A stretch of 64,000 nt of DNA from Parasphingorhabdus sp. SCSIO 66989 (GTDB taxonomy: Bacteria > Pseudomonadota > Alphaproteobacteria > Sphingomonadales > Sphingomonadaceae): the NCBI RefSeq assembly GCF_032852305.1, contig NZ_CP136594.1, positions 1,649,501 through 1,713,500 on the forward strand. The letters run 5' to 3'. Both the position numbers and the translations under genes were made by a program. Of this stretch, positions 17,647 through 28,833 are shown in pieces (within the stretch, counting starts at the first letter, position 1; each line of letters begins with the position of its first letter). The notes under the pieces were generated by a model. It saw only the letters and a program-made list of their open reading frames with translations. It ran no database searches and had not been told where the DNA came from.

Positions 17647-19285
17647 CCTTTAGCCCCGAGCCGATTATCGGTTTAGGCGCCAGCATGGCGGGCAGGCTGA
17701 TGCAGAAATGTGCGCCGCGCGCGCCATCGGGGCGGTCGGTGGCGATTAGCTGGCCTTCATGCGCCTCGATGATTGACCGCGCAATGGCCAAGCCGAGGCC
17801 GCTATGCTGGCCAAATTCCTCTTGTTCATCGCGATAGCTGTGAAAGCGATGGAAAATCGCTTCGCGTTGCGACTCAGGAACCCCGGGGCCATTGTCCATG
17901 ATGCGGATCAGAACCTGATTGCGGTCGCGGGTCGCGACAATCTCGACCAGGCCTTTTTCTGGTGAAAAGGAAACCGCATTGTCGAGCAGATTGTCGATCA
18001 CCCGCGCCAGACGCGTCCCTTCTCCCATGACAACAGCAACGCCTTTGCGCGGGCGGGCGAAAGCGATTTCGCGGCCATGGTTGAGATCACGTTCTTCGCG
18101 CGTTTTGAGCAACTGATCGATCACCTCGCCCATATCGATCGGCTCAAAACGGGTGCGGGCGAGTTGCGCGTCGACTCGGGACGCTTCTGAGATATCGGTG
18201 ATCAGCCGGTCCAGCCGCAGGACATCGGAGCAGGCAATATCGTGCAGTTGTTTGCGCAGCTTGGGGTCTTCGACGCGTTCCAATCCTTCAAGTGCTGATC
18301 GCAAAGAGGCGAGGGGGTTTTTGATCTCGTGGCTGACATCGGCGGCAAAGCTCTCGGTGGCATCGATCCGTTTGCGCAGAGCCTCGGTCATATCTGAAAG
18401 CGCGCGTGCCAACTGGCCGATCTCATCGCCACGTTCAGGCAAGCGAGGGACCTCGACATCGCGCTCGCGACCCAGCCGCACGCGATTGGCTGCGCCGGCG
18501 AGCAGGGCCAGCGGTTTGACGATGGTGCGGGCAAGGAAGAGCGACAGCAACACTGAAACGATCAATACACAGGCGATAATGATGCCCAGAGCCAGCCTCT
18601 GATCGCGCACAATTGCGGTAATGGTACGCGCATTGCGGGTAATCAGCATAACATGACCGCTTTGCGGCGCTTTCGCGGCGGCGCTCAACATAAAGGTGCG
18701 ATCAGGGGCATAACGTGCGCGGGTGACGGGTTCGCCAGTCTCTGCAGCGATGACCACTTCGTCCCAAGCGGATAGACGATCATTATCCGGCTCGACAAAG
18801 CGTTCACGGCGTGGCGCACGCACGATGGTATCAATACTGCGGTCAAGGAAACGCGCGACATGGCGTTTCAATGGCTCTTTGTCCGGGTCTCGTAGCTCGT
18901 AGGTTGGCTCGTTAAACGAGAAGGTGTCGATCAGTTTGATGCCGTTTTCGGCATAGACCCGCACCCGGAAATTGTTGAGCTGCGCTACTTCCGTCATCAA
19001 ATCGGCGCGCATCGGTTCAGGTACCAAATCATAGGCGCGCACTGCTGCCGCCACCTGCCGCTCATCATCGGCCTGACGCGATATCAGTAGCGTGTTGCGA
19101 TAATTGTCGAGGTAGAAAAAGCTGCCTGCCAGAACCGCGATGGCAAAGACATTGACCGCAAGAATGCGGGCACGCAGAGATATGCGCGCCGTCCAGAACA
19201 GCTCTGCCTCTTCTGCAGCGAGAGGCAGGCCATCGCCCTGAGCTATCTGGCTCTCAGGCGTCTTCGAAGAAACGGTATCCAGCAC
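17636..19285 (-). CDS. chvG: Sensor histidine kinase ChvG
   Basis: A 549-residue membrane sensor kinase. It has TM1 at about 41-59, a periplasmic domain at about 60-230, TM2 at about 231-251, a HAMP domain, and HisKA with phospho-accepting His319 in [12 protein letters not shown]. The HATPase_c motifs are [17 protein letters not shown] and [10 protein letters not shown]. ChvG/ExoS kinases sense acidity or envelope stress in alphaproteobacteria and control exopolysaccharide and surface functions. The GTG start at 19285 lies 32 bp inside the chvI 3' end. No later ATG or GTG precedes the TM helix, so I accept it. Confidence 0.93.
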   Translation of the reverse strand: MLDTVSSKTPESQIAQGDGLPLAAEEAELFWTARISLRARILAVNVFAIAVLAGSFFYLDNYRNTLLISRQADDERQVAAAVRAYDLVPEPMRADLMTEVAQLNNFRVRVYAENGIKLIDTFSFNEPTYELRDPDKEPLKRHVARFLDRSIDTIVRAPRRERFVEPDNDRLSAWDEVVIAAETGEPVTRARYAPDRTFMLSAAAKAPQSGHVMLITRNARTITAIVRDQRLALGIIIACVLIVSVLLSLFLARTIVKPLALLAGAANRVRLGRERDVEVPRLPERGDEIGQLARALSDMTEALRKRIDATESFAADVSHEIKNPLASLRSALEGLERVEDPKLRKQLHDIACSDVLRLDRLITDISEASRVDAQLARTRFEPIDMGEVIDQLLKTREERDLNHGREIAFARPRKGVAVVMGEGTRLARVIDNLLDNAVSFSPEKGLVEIVATRDRNQVLIRIMDNGPGVPESQREAIFHRFHSYRDEQEEFGQHSGLGLAIARSIIEAHEGQLIATDRPDGARGAHFCISLPAMLAPKPIIGSGLKDER

Positions 19286-19964
19286 CGTATAGGGTATCTA
19301 TCGCCGCGAAGCTGTCGTCAACCTCACGGAACTTGCGCCGCAGTCTTTTGATATGGCTGTCAATCGTCCGGTCATCGACATAAACATCGTCCTGATAGGC
19401 CGCATCCATCAACTGATTACGGCTTTTGACCACGCCGGGGCGATTGGCGAGTGTCTCCAATATCAGAAACTCGGTAACGGTGAGTGTGACCCGCTCGCCT
19501 TTCCAGCGCACACTGTGCCGTGCCGGATCAAGCTCAAGATTGCCGCGCACAATAGGTTCGGCTGTAACCGCCTCATCGCCATTGTCAGCACTGGCAGCGA
19601 TAAGCTCGGTGCGCCGCAATATCGCTTTGATGCGGGCGATCAGCAGCCGCTGCGAAAACGGTTTGGCGATATAATCATCGGCACCCATGGCCAAGCCCAG
19701 CGCTTCATCGAGCTCATCATCCTTTGAGGTCAGGAAAATCACCGGCATTGTCAGCTTCTCACGCACCCGTCGCAGCAGTTCCAGGCCATCCATTTGCGGC
19801 ATTTTGATATCGAATATGCCAAGATCAGCCGGGTTCTCAAGCAATGCGTCGAGCGCTGCCTGGCCGCTATTATAGAGTCGCGTGGTATAACCCTCTGCCT
19901 GGAGCGCGATGGACACGGACGTCAGAATATTGCGGTCATCATCGACCAGGGCAATGGTAGTCAT
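19254..19964 (-). CDS. chvI: Response regulator ChvI
   Basis: A 236-residue OmpR/PhoB-class regulator. The receiver domain has acidic D8-D10, phosphoacceptor D52 in [10 protein letters not shown] and the conserved lysine in DYIAKPFS. The winged-helix domain shows [15 protein letters not shown] and [17 protein letters not shown]. The ATG at 19964 gives [12 protein letters not shown]. It is the partner of ChvG directly downstream and is divergent from pckA. The ~228-bp gap between the two holds the promoters for both directions, though I could not pick out a convincing operator. Confidence 0.95.
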   Translation of the reverse strand: MTTIALVDDDRNILTSVSIALQAEGYTTRLYNSGQAALDALLENPADLGIFDIKMPQMDGLELLRRVREKLTMPVIFLTSKDDELDEALGLAMGADDYIAKPFSQRLLIARIKAILRRTELIAASADNGDEAVTAEPIVRGNLELDPARHSVRWKGERVTLTVTEFLILETLANRPGVVKSRNQLMDAAYQDDVYVDDRTIDSHIKRLRRKFREVDDSFAAIDTLYGAGYRFFEDA

Positions 19965-20192
19965 CAAAATTTCCGCTTCGCCTCGGGCTTCGCAATGCTG
20001 CGCAGCAAATCGCACGGACTCAAAGGCTTGTAAAGTTCAACTGGCTCCATTTAGCCTATAAGCCTTGCAGGACAGGCACAATTGTCTCGCACTCTTCTTT
20101 GACCTTATCGGCCAGAGCATCTATGCGAAAGACCTGCATTGGCCGAACCGTGTTCGGCATCATCATTACATCATTTACGCAAGGGATGCTTC

Positions 20193-21788
20193 ATGACCCA
20201 GAATGCTGATATTACCGTTTCAAACCAGGCTATTAATACGAATGCACAACTGCATTGGAATTATGAAACGGCGGCTCTGGTGGAAGAATCACTTCAGCGT
20301 GAAGAAGGGCAGCTGACTCGCCACGGGGCGCTTCTGGTGGAGACGGGCGCGCATACAGGGCGATCGGCAAAGGACAAATTTATCGTTCGCGATGCGGAGA
20401 CCGAGAACACCGTGTGGTGGGGCAAAACCAATGCTGCGATGACGCCCGAGCACTTCGCTGCACTCAAGGAAGACTTCTTCGCCGCGCTTGGCGAGAAGGA
20501 TACGCTGTTTGTGCAACAGCTCTATGGCGGTTCACAGCCAGAGCATCGCGTCAATGTGCAAGTGATCAACGAGCTTGCCTGGCATAACCTTTTTATCCGC
20601 ACCATGCTGGTGCGTCCGACCCGCGATGAACTGAGCGGGTTCACTGCTGATTACACAATTATTGATCTGCCGAGCTTCCGCGCTGACCCGGAGCGTCATG
20701 GTACGCGCAGCGAGACGGTGATCGCCGTCAATCTGTCGGAAAAACTGATCCTGATTGGCGGCACCAAATATGCCGGCGAGATGAAGAAATCGGTTTTTGG
20801 CCTGCTCAACTATCTGCTGCCCAAAGATGGCATTATGCCGATGCATTGCTCGGCCAATATCGGCGCGGAGGGCGATACCGCGATCTTCTTTGGCCTGTCT
20901 GGCACGGGCAAGACGACGCTGAGCGCTGATGCCAGCCGCACCTTGATTGGCGATGACGAGCATGGCTGGTCTGACACGGCGGTCTTCAATTTTGAGGGCG
21001 GCTGCTACGCCAAGATGATCCGTCTCGATCCCGAGGCTGAGCCGGAAATCTATGCCACCACACGGCGTTTTGGCACGGTGTTGGAAAATGTCGTGATGGA
21101 CCCGGAAACCCGCGAACTGGATTTTGACGATAACAGCAAGGCAGAAAATACCCGCGGTGCCTATCCGATCGACTTTATCCCCAATACCTCGGAAAAGAAT
21201 ATGGGTCCGGTGCCGAAGAATATCATCATGCTGACCGCTGATGCCTTTGGTGTCCTTCCTCCGATCGCGCGGCTCACGCCCGATCAGGCAATGTATCACT
21301 TCCTTTCTGGCTATACCGCCAAGGTTGCTGGCACCGAGATTGGTGTGACCGAGCCGGAAGCCACTTTCTCTACTTGCTTCGGTGCGCCGTTTATGCCGCG
21401 CCATCCTTCGGTTTATGGCAATTTGCTGAAAGAGCGTATCGCCAAGGGCGGCGTGACCTGCTGGCTGGTCAATACTGGCTGGACCGGTGGCAAATATGGT
21501 GAAGGGCATCGCATGCCGATCAAGGCAACCCGAGCGCTCCTCAACGCGGCACTGGATGGTAGTCTGAATGACGCCGAATTCCGCACCGATCCGAATTTCG
21601 GTTTTGCGGTTCCGGTGGCCGTGCCGGGCGTCGATACGGCAATCCTTGACCCGCGCACAACTTGGTCTGATCCGGAAGCATATGATGCTATGGCGCAGCA
21701 GCTAGTGAGCCTGTTTGTTGACAATTTCGCGCAATTTGAAAGCGATGTCGATGAAGGTGTGCGTCAGGCTGCCCCCAAAGCGGCTTGA
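20193..21788 (+). CDS. pckA: Phosphoenolpyruvate carboxykinase (ATP)
   Basis: A 531-residue ATP-dependent PEP carboxykinase, which converts oxaloacetate to PEP in gluconeogenesis. It has the kinase P-loop [11 protein letters not shown] from residue 234, the metal-binding motif LIGDDEHGW and the [10 protein letters not shown] and NTGWTGG blocks. The ATG at 20193 is preceded by AAGGGATG. It faces away from chvI-chvG-hprK, a conserved neighbourhood in alphaproteobacteria. This supports, but does not prove, control of gluconeogenesis by that regulatory cluster. Confidence 0.97.
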   Translation: MTQNADITVSNQAINTNAQLHWNYETAALVEESLQREEGQLTRHGALLVETGAHTGRSAKDKFIVRDAETENTVWWGKTNAAMTPEHFAALKEDFFAALGEKDTLFVQQLYGGSQPEHRVNVQVINELAWHNLFIRTMLVRPTRDELSGFTADYTIIDLPSFRADPERHGTRSETVIAVNLSEKLILIGGTKYAGEMKKSVFGLLNYLLPKDGIMPMHCSANIGAEGDTAIFFGLSGTGKTTLSADASRTLIGDDEHGWSDTAVFNFEGGCYAKMIRLDPEAEPEIYATTRRFGTVLENVVMDPETRELDFDDNSKAENTRGAYPIDFIPNTSEKNMGPVPKNIIMLTADAFGVLPPIARLTPDQAMYHFLSGYTAKVAGTEIGVTEPEATFSTCFGAPFMPRHPSVYGNLLKERIAKGGVTCWLVNTGWTGGKYGEGHRMPIKATRALLNAALDGSLNDAEFRTDPNFGFAVPVAVPGVDTAILDPRTTWSDPEAYDAMAQQLVSLFVDNFAQFESDVDEGVRQAAPKAA

Positions 21789-21881
21789 TCCGTTACGGTT
21801 CAGCAAACAGCTTTTACATATATCTGTCGCCAATCGCTGTTATGCGGAACGCCCAGGATTCGTAATCAATAGGAGAGTGTA

Positions 21882-22247
21882 ATGAGTGGTTTGGACAGCA
21901 TTTTGAACAGCATCCCTGTGGGTGCCAATAGCATCGGCGAAATCGCCGAGAAACTGGGCATCGATTCTGCTCTGGTGGAAAAAGGTGTTGCCGCTCTCGG
22001 CAAATCTCACCCGGAAACCGGTGACACGGTAACGCTGGCATCGCAGCAAACCAGCCTCGACACCAGCACCCTCTCCAGCATCGTCAGCCAGCTCGGCGGC
22101 GAGGGCGGTCTTGGTCAGATTTCCGAGCTGCTGAACAGCGATGAAGGCATGATGGGCAAGATCACCAGCTTCCTCGATCAGGATGGTGATGGCAATCCGC
22201 TCGACGACATCGCCGGAATGGCGAGCAAGCTGTTCGGCAAGAAGTAA
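21882..22247 (+). CDS. Small DUF937-like protein with Asp-rich C-terminus
   Basis: A 121-residue protein of unknown function, with a clear AGGAG nine bases before the ATG. The N-terminal half resembles the helical DUF937/YidB repeat (IGEIAEKLGIDSALVEKGVAALG). Residues ~100-112 carry DQDGDGNPLDDIAGM, an EF-hand-like acidic loop followed by a short helix. No signal peptide. The same acidic motif closes the DUF937 protein 0.6 kb downstream, so the two are probably paralogous or functionally linked. A Ca2+-binding role is inference only. Confidence 0.75.
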   Translation: MSGLDSILNSIPVGANSIGEIAEKLGIDSALVEKGVAALGKSHPETGDTVTLASQQTSLDTSTLSSIVSQLGGEGGLGQISELLNSDEGMMGKITSFLDQDGDGNPLDDIAGMASKLFGKK

Positions 22248-22267
22248 CTATCGACCGACAGAGAAAA

Positions 22268-22302
22268 CAAAAAAGCCCGCCATTTTGGCGGGCTTTTCTT
22301 TT
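22268..22302. terminator. Bidirectional intrinsic terminator
   Basis: The perfect stem AAAAGCCCGCC / GGCGGGCTTTT, with a short ATTTT loop, is flanked by A-run and T-run. It can terminate both the + gene ending at 22247 and the minus gene ending at 22321. Confidence 0.9.
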
Positions 22303-22320
22303 GTGCGATTGTGCTCGGCT

Positions 22321-22701
22321 TTAGAGCAGGTCAGCCGGAACCTTGCCGCCATTGGCAGACAGTTCCTGCAGCACTTTCTTGTGCAGCCAGATATTGTCTT
22401 CAGCCGAACCGCCATAGTCAGCGCGGCCCATCTCGCCGGCCAGCTCCTTGCGGTTGTCAAAGCTGGGGTCGAGGCCGACCAGCTTCATCAGATCAACAAT
22501 CGATGTGCGCCAGTTCAGTGCGTCGGCGCCGGGCTTGGCGTCGAGCACAGCTTCAACATCAACCGAACTTTGTGCTGCAGCACCAGCGGCTGCAGCAGCA
22601 GCGGCCACTGCAGCGGTGACCGCGCCTTCCTGTGGCTTTTCTGGTGTCTTTTCTTCTTCAGAACCCCAGATTGCGTTTTTGATGGATGAGAAAATCCCCA
22701 T
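22321..22701 (-). CDS. DUF3597 domain protein
   Basis: A 126-residue protein with an amphipathic start (MGIFSSIKNAIWG), an Ala-rich linker (about 29-43) and a C-terminal DUF3597 domain (VDVEAVLDAKPGADALNWRT, then SIVDLMKLVGLDPSFDNRKE and NIWLHKKVLQEL). The Ala-rich segment resembles a flexible or weakly hydrophobic spacer. Function is unknown. The DUF3597 domain is structured and LysM-like neighbours are reported in some relatives, but none is seen here. It is convergent with the small DUF937-like gene and divergent from the longer DUF937 gene. Confidence 0.85.
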   Translation of the reverse strand: MGIFSSIKNAIWGSEEEKTPEKPQEGAVTAAVAAAAAAAGAAAQSSVDVEAVLDAKPGADALNWRTSIVDLMKLVGLDPSFDNRKELAGEMGRADYGGSAEDNIWLHKKVLQELSANGGKVPADLL

Positions 22702-22878
22702 ATTGTCCTCCCTGAAATGATAAAAATGATAGCAAAATTGCGTCTAGCTTAGAATAGAGCCGAAAAAGGTAAACTCCATGACCGCGATGTAAAATCTGCC
22801 TCCACCCTGCATTTCAATAGTCTGCACCAGACAAATGGCGCTAATGTCCGTTTACAAATTCGTAGATGGAGACTCGAA

Positions 22879-23451
22879 ATGAACTTCGCACATATTCTGC
22901 AGCAGAGCGGCGCGATTGACAACATTGCTGGCCAGCTCGGTATCGACAAAACCATTGCCCATGCAGGCGCAAGTGCTTTGCTCCCCGCAATCCTTGGTGG
23001 CTTTAAGAAAACCACAGAGCAAGGCGGTGGTGTTGATGGTCTGGGTGGCATCCTGTCGCAATTGGGTGGCAGCGGCCTGCTGGAGTCAGTCCTCGGTCCC
23101 CAGGAAACGCCGATTGAGCAGGGCAATAATGTTCTCGGCCAGATATTTGGCTCCAAGGACGTCAGTCGCTCGGTTGCCGGTCATGCCTCACAGCAGACCG
23201 GTGTCGATTCCTCGATCCTGAAGAAAATGCTGCCAATGCTAGCCATGGTTGTTGGCGGTTATATGGCGAACCAGCAGGGTGGGGCGCAGGCGCAACAGCA
23301 AAGTGGCGGTGGTCTTGGCGGTCTGCTCGGCGGCTTGCTTGGCGGCAGTGGCGGCTCATCGGCTTCGGGTATTGCCTCGATGCTTGACCTTGATGGCGAT
23401 GGCAACCCGCTGGATGACATTATCGGCATTGCCAGCAAATTTGCCCGCTAA
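22879..23451 (+). CDS. DUF937 domain protein
   Basis: A 190-residue DUF937 (YidB-related) protein. Helical repeats come first (ILQQSGAIDNIAGQLGIDKTIAHAG), then a Gln/Gly-rich linker (about 130-170, GGLGGLLGGLLGGSGGSS). The C-terminus MLDLDGDGNPLDDIIGIASK repeats the acidic loop found in the upstream 121-residue protein. No signal peptide or transmembrane segment. Function is unknown; the family is widespread in proteobacteria. The ATG is preceded by GGAG. Confidence 0.85.
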   Translation: MNFAHILQQSGAIDNIAGQLGIDKTIAHAGASALLPAILGGFKKTTEQGGGVDGLGGILSQLGGSGLLESVLGPQETPIEQGNNVLGQIFGSKDVSRSVAGHASQQTGVDSSILKKMLPMLAMVVGGYMANQQGGAQAQQQSGGGLGGLLGGLLGGSGGSSASGIASMLDLDGDGNPLDDIIGIASKFAR

Positions 23452-23473
23452 GCGACGCGGCTAATCCTGTATC

Positions 23474-23509
23474 TGATGATCGGCCCGGATTGAACGGGGC
23501 CGATCATCA
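23474..23509. terminator. Strong hairpin after the DUF937 gene
   Basis: The stem TGATGATCGGCCC / GGGGCCGATCATCA surrounds a short GGATTGAAC loop 22 bp after the DUF937 stop. It has no T-run, so it could be a terminator-like or mRNA-stabilising hairpin. Confidence 0.6.
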
Positions 23510-23565
23510 AGCGTCGCGCAAGCACGCGCTTGCAAAAGTCCCTAAATCTTGTCAGCACGCTCTGC

Positions 23566-25071
23566 ATGAAGTTATATGCAATATGGACCGTTCCAGCAGC
23601 TTTGGGCCTTTTGCAGTGCCCTGTAGTTGCGCAAAATACGCCTGTTGACCTCGAGCCAACGACCGAAGCCGATGTGCGCGAGCATATCGCCATATTGGCC
23701 AGCGATGACTTTGCCGGACGCGATCCCGGCACCATTGGCGAGATCAAGACGCTCACCTATTTGTCGCAACAATGGGCGACAGCGGGCATGGTCTCTGGGA
23801 CCAATGACGCGGACAAACCATGGTTTCAGCCAGTGCCTTTGGTGCAAAGCAAGCCTGTCAGCAGCTCCGTCCGAATCCTGCAAGACGGCAAATCGCTGAA
23901 GCTGAATGAAAACGATATTCTGATTATCGGCACCGCCCCTGATGCAGCCGTTGAGGGACCAATTGTCTTCGTCGGCTATGGCACCGATGGCGAAGGCAAG
24001 GTTCTGGGCGATGTCGCTGGCAAGATCACCCTCATGCTATACGCCACGCCGGAAGGGACGGAGAAATATCCTTCACGCGATGAACGGCGTGCGGCTCTGG
24101 CCGATGCCGGTGCCGCTGCCGTCCTGACAGTTGTTCCCGACAGCTTCCCATGGCGCGCGGTAAAACGCAGCATCAAGCGCGGCTCCTATGAGCGCGCCAG
24201 CGATGACCGCCAGCCGATGATTACCGGCGCAGTCCGCTATGACTTTGCCGAAGACCTTCTGCGCCTTGGCGACAGTAGCCTCAAAGCAGAGAGCGAGGCT
24301 GCGCAGAATGCGGTCGTCTATGTCGGCTATGATACCGGCCTTACTGCGGACCTCTCCGCAACTACCGCTATACGCCGCTTCACCAGTCATAATGTGATCG
24401 GCAAGTTTCCCGGTAATAGGCCCGGCTCGGGCGCGGTGATGCTGATGGGCCATTGGGACCATTTTGGCAGCGAATGTCGCCCACCCGAGGCAGAGGATCG
24501 CATTTGCAATGGCGCGGTGGATAATGCCTCTGGCATGGCCGTACTTACCGAAGTTGCCGAAGAGCTGGGCCGGTTGGGTCCATTTGATCGCGATATCTAT
24601 TTTATGGGCACCACTGCCGAAGAGCGTGGGCTTTTGGGTGCATATCATTATGCCGATTATCCGGCTTTCCCACTCGATGATATCGTTGCGGCGTTCAACC
24701 TGGACACCACGGCTATTGCTCCACGCGGGACACCTGTGGCGACTATCGGACGCGGTGAGACCGATCTGGATGACGAGATTGATGCCATCAGCCGCAGCCT
24801 TGGTCGAGAGGTGGATGAGTCATTGGACGCAAATGAATTCATCAAGCGACAGGATGGCTGGGCTTTCGCCGCCAAAGGTGTCCCAGCCTTTATGATCGGC
24901 GGTTCCTTTGCTGATGATGCTTTGCTGCAGAAATTTCTGCGCGGCAATTACCATAGTCCCGATGACGAGACCGAGAATATCCTCGATTTAGGCGGTGCGG
25001 CAGAAGATGCTGATCTGCATATCGCTTTGGTGCGCTATTTCGCCGATACGGAGAAATATTCCAAAGAATAG
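23566..25071 (+). CDS. Secreted M28-family zinc metallopeptidase
   Basis: A ~501-residue peptidase of family M28 (aminopeptidase type) with a signal peptide (MKLYAIWTVPAALGLLQC, ending in VVAQ). The co-catalytic metal ligands are in place: H and D in GHWDHFG and AVDNASGM, the catalytic base pair EE in TTAEERGLLGA, D in FNLDTTA, and the last histidine in NYHSPDD. A PA-like insert lies between residues ~100 and ~260. I prefer the ATG at 23566 because it starts a proper signal sequence; a TTG 36 bp upstream is in frame. It probably degrades peptides in the periplasm. Confidence 0.9.
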   Translation: MKLYAIWTVPAALGLLQCPVVAQNTPVDLEPTTEADVREHIAILASDDFAGRDPGTIGEIKTLTYLSQQWATAGMVSGTNDADKPWFQPVPLVQSKPVSSSVRILQDGKSLKLNENDILIIGTAPDAAVEGPIVFVGYGTDGEGKVLGDVAGKITLMLYATPEGTEKYPSRDERRAALADAGAAAVLTVVPDSFPWRAVKRSIKRGSYERASDDRQPMITGAVRYDFAEDLLRLGDSSLKAESEAAQNAVVYVGYDTGLTADLSATTAIRRFTSHNVIGKFPGNRPGSGAVMLMGHWDHFGSECRPPEAEDRICNGAVDNASGMAVLTEVAEELGRLGPFDRDIYFMGTTAEERGLLGAYHYADYPAFPLDDIVAAFNLDTTAIAPRGTPVATIGRGETDLDDEIDAISRSLGREVDESLDANEFIKRQDGWAFAAKGVPAFMIGGSFADDALLQKFLRGNYHSPDDETENILDLGGAAEDADLHIALVRYFADTEKYSKE

Positions 25072-25145
25072 TCCAAAGGCAGCGCCGCCCACTGGTCATA
25101 CGGGCAATCAAAAGCTAGAGGGTTGCCGCAACCGATTCACTTATC

Positions 25146-25175
25146 GGCCGTTTCCACATCGGAGGCGGCCTTTTT
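25146..25175 (+). terminator. Intrinsic terminator after the M28 peptidase
   Basis: GGCCGTTTCC and GGAGGCGGCC pair, with a few mismatches, around ACATC and are followed directly by TTTTTG. This is a typical Rho-independent terminator between the peptidase and guaB. Confidence 0.7.
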
Positions 25176-25198
25176 GCTAAGGCTGCAATAACAGCTGA

Positions 25199-26668
<1,470 letters not shown>

Positions 26669-26693
26669 AAACCGGACTTAATAGGAAACCGAT

Positions 26694-26924
26694 ATGGTCG
26701 AAGCAAAATTTATTCTGCTGATGTTTATCTGGTTCCCGTCTCCTGTGCCAAAAAGCCTGCCGATCTGGACAAGTGAGCCGCATATCAGCCTGAACGCATG
26801 TGAAAAGGCTGCAAGAGAAATGACGGCGCGAATAAAACAACAGAATGGCCGGGATGTTCGGGTGGAGCATCAGTGCGTCAACAAGGATGACTTTACCCCT
26901 CCCAATGATCCGCTGTTGCAATGA
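26694..26924 (+). CDS. Small hypothetical protein between guaB and rsmB
   Basis: A 76-residue protein. The start has a good ribosome site (AGGAAA six bases upstream), and its stop overlaps the next start by 4 bp (ATGA), which supports real translation. The N-terminus has a hydrophobic stretch (FILLMFIWF) that might be a weak signal or membrane segment. Two cysteines (in NACEKAA and EHQCVNK) could form a disulfide if exported. I do not recognise a family. Confidence 0.6.
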   Translation: MVEAKFILLMFIWFPSPVPKSLPIWTSEPHISLNACEKAAREMTARIKQQNGRDVRVEHQCVNKDDFTPPNDPLLQ

Positions 26925-28129
26925 CACCATCGGCGCGGGTGCAAGCCGCGATTGAATTGCTGGATGCGGTTATTGTTGCAGCCCGCGATGGCGGAGCAAG
27001 TGCCGATGTCGTCACCGCGCGTTTCCTGAAAGAACGCCGCTATATGGGCAGCAAGGACCGGCGCGCAGTGCGTGATCTTGTCTATGATGCTATCCGGCTG
27101 ATCGGTGAGCGTCCAGACAATGGTCGTGCCGCCATGGCGATGCTGGCGGCGCATAATCCTGAAATGCAGGTGCTTTTCGATGGCTCGAAATACGGGCCTG
27201 AGCCACTAGAACCTGCTGAACTCGCTATTGATAAGCCGGGACCGATACCGCAATGGCTTATGCCATTATTACCTGATTACATCGATGTTGATGAGATAGC
27301 GGCATTGCTGTCTCGTGCGCCGTTGGATCTGGGCATAAAGCCCGGCGCGCAGGCTGATGTGCAACAGGCCTTTCCCGATATCACTGTGTCTGAGCATCTG
27401 CCTCAAGCGGGCAGGCTGCCTGCAGGGACACAGGTAAAGAACAGCGCTGTCTGGCGTGAAGGGCTGATCGATATTCAGGACTGGGGCAGTCAGGCGATCT
27501 GTGCGCTATGCGATGCTGCGCAGCATAAAGCCATCATCGATCTATGCGCCGGGGCAGGGGGCAAGACACTGGCTCTGGCGCAACAGGCTGATGATGATGC
27601 CGTGATATTGGCAACGGATACCTCGCGTGCCCGGCTGGCCGAGCTAGCACCGCGCGCCGAGCGTCTGGGCATTCCCAATATAGCGACCCGCTTGCTCAAC
27701 CCGGCCCAGGAAAGCGCTATGCTCTCCGATTGGAAAAGACGCGCCGATTGCGTGCTGGTCGATGCGCCATGCAGTGGCACCGGCGTATGGCGGCGCAATC
27801 CGGAAGCGCGTTGGCGGCTGGATGCGAAACGTCTGGATCGACTATGCGAAACCCAGTCACGCCTGCTCGACATCGCGGCGGATATGGTGCGGCCCGGTGG
27901 CATATTGGTCTATGCGGTATGCTCCATCCTGCCGCGTGAAGGCGTTATGCAACTGGCGGCCTTTCTTGACCGGAAACCGGAACTTTCCGTCCAGTTGCCC
28001 GATTATCCATTAGGACGGTGTGTCGGCAGTAAAGGCGTTCAGCATCGCGAAAGCGCATTGGGAATAGCCCTGACACCGGCCCATGACGAGACAGACGGAT
28101 TTTTTCTGACACGTCTTGTGAAATCATGA
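26921..28129 (+). CDS. RsmB/NOP2-type RNA m5C methyltransferase
   Basis: A 402-residue class I SAM-dependent cytosine-5 methyltransferase. An N-terminal NusB-like helical part (about 1-130) precedes the catalytic domain. That domain has the SAM-binding motif DLCAGAGGKTLALA, the PC motif Cys284 (VDAPCSGTG) and the nucleophile-type Cys334 (VYAVCSILPREG). It probably modifies 16S rRNA or tRNA. True RsmB is longer, so I leave the symbol blank. Translation is coupled to the upstream 76-residue ORF. Confidence 0.9.
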   Translation: MTPSARVQAAIELLDAVIVAARDGGASADVVTARFLKERRYMGSKDRRAVRDLVYDAIRLIGERPDNGRAAMAMLAAHNPEMQVLFDGSKYGPEPLEPAELAIDKPGPIPQWLMPLLPDYIDVDEIAALLSRAPLDLGIKPGAQADVQQAFPDITVSEHLPQAGRLPAGTQVKNSAVWREGLIDIQDWGSQAICALCDAAQHKAIIDLCAGAGGKTLALAQQADDDAVILATDTSRARLAELAPRAERLGIPNIATRLLNPAQESAMLSDWKRRADCVLVDAPCSGTGVWRRNPEARWRLDAKRLDRLCETQSRLLDIAADMVRPGGILVYAVCSILPREGVMQLAAFLDRKPELSVQLPDYPLGRCVGSKGVQHRESALGIALTPAHDETDGFFLTRLVKS

Positions 28130-28164
28130 TAGGCTGATTGGTAATGCCACTATTGGAGCTCATA

Positions 28165-28692
28165 ATGCGTTTTTCCCCGCCCGTAATGGCCATTGCCGCC
28201 ATTTTTGCCCTGTCATCCAGCGCGACGTTTAGCCAGGAGGAGGAGTATCAGCCTGATCCGCGTTCGGTGGTTCTGGTGGATGATGCCAAGGCGGCGTTGA
28301 ATATCGGGGAGACCGAAAAAGCGATTGATCTGTTCGAGGCGGCTCTGGCCATCGACCCCGCCAATCGCGCTGCCTATCTCGGCCTTGCCGAGACTGCGCG
28401 TGCCAATGGATTGCCGGGCAAGGCTATCGGTCTGTATCGCCGGATTTTGGAACTGGAGCCCAATAATATCGCAGCACTGTCCGGTCAGGGTCGTGCCTTT
28501 GTGCAACGCGGCGCGATGGAAAAGGCCAAGATCAATCTCACGCGTCTGAAAGACCTGTGCGAAGGTGATTGTATCGAAACCACCTTGCTGTCGGCTGCAG
28601 TTGAAGAGGGCGCACCTGAAGAAGTGCTTTCTGCAGAAGCGGTTACCCCTGCGCCTACCGTCAGCGATGAAGGCGAAACGCAGGAGCCTTAA
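28165..28692 (+). CDS. Exported tetratricopeptide repeat protein
   Basis: A 175-residue protein with a signal peptide (MRFSPPVMAIAAIFALSSSATFSQ) followed by about three TPR units (residues ~38-150; AIDLFEAALAIDPANRAAYLGLAE, then AIGLYRRILELEPNNIAALSG). Two cysteines near the end (LCEGDC) could form a disulfide in the periplasm. The acidic, Pro-rich tail is probably disordered. GGAG seven bases before the ATG at 28165 decides the start. It lies 35 bp after the methyltransferase gene. A partner-binding role is inferred from the TPR fold. Confidence 0.8.
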   Translation: MRFSPPVMAIAAIFALSSSATFSQEEEYQPDPRSVVLVDDAKAALNIGETEKAIDLFEAALAIDPANRAAYLGLAETARANGLPGKAIGLYRRILELEPNNIAALSGQGRAFVQRGAMEKAKINLTRLKDLCEGDCIETTLLSAAVEEGAPEEVLSAEAVTPAPTVSDEGETQEP

Positions 28693-28706
28693 GCCCCCGC
28701 TTATCT

Positions 28707-28790
28707 ATACCGCCGTTCGCCTCGAGCGAAGTCGAGCGGCATATGCCTGATGCAATGTGTGTCGACAGCGCTCGACACGAACGGTGCGTG
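28707..28790. repeat. Imperfect palindrome of the CGAGCGNNGTCGA type
   Basis: ACCGCCGTTCGCCTCGAGCG on the left is the rough complement of CGCTCGACACGAACGGT on the right, with TCGAGC cores facing each other. This is a dispersed repeat common in alphaproteobacteria. It lies between two convergent genes and may aid termination. Confidence 0.65.
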
Positions 28791-28833
28791 AGCCGGTTCT
28801 TCGTTCTTTGTCTGTTGGTCAAGATGATTGAAC

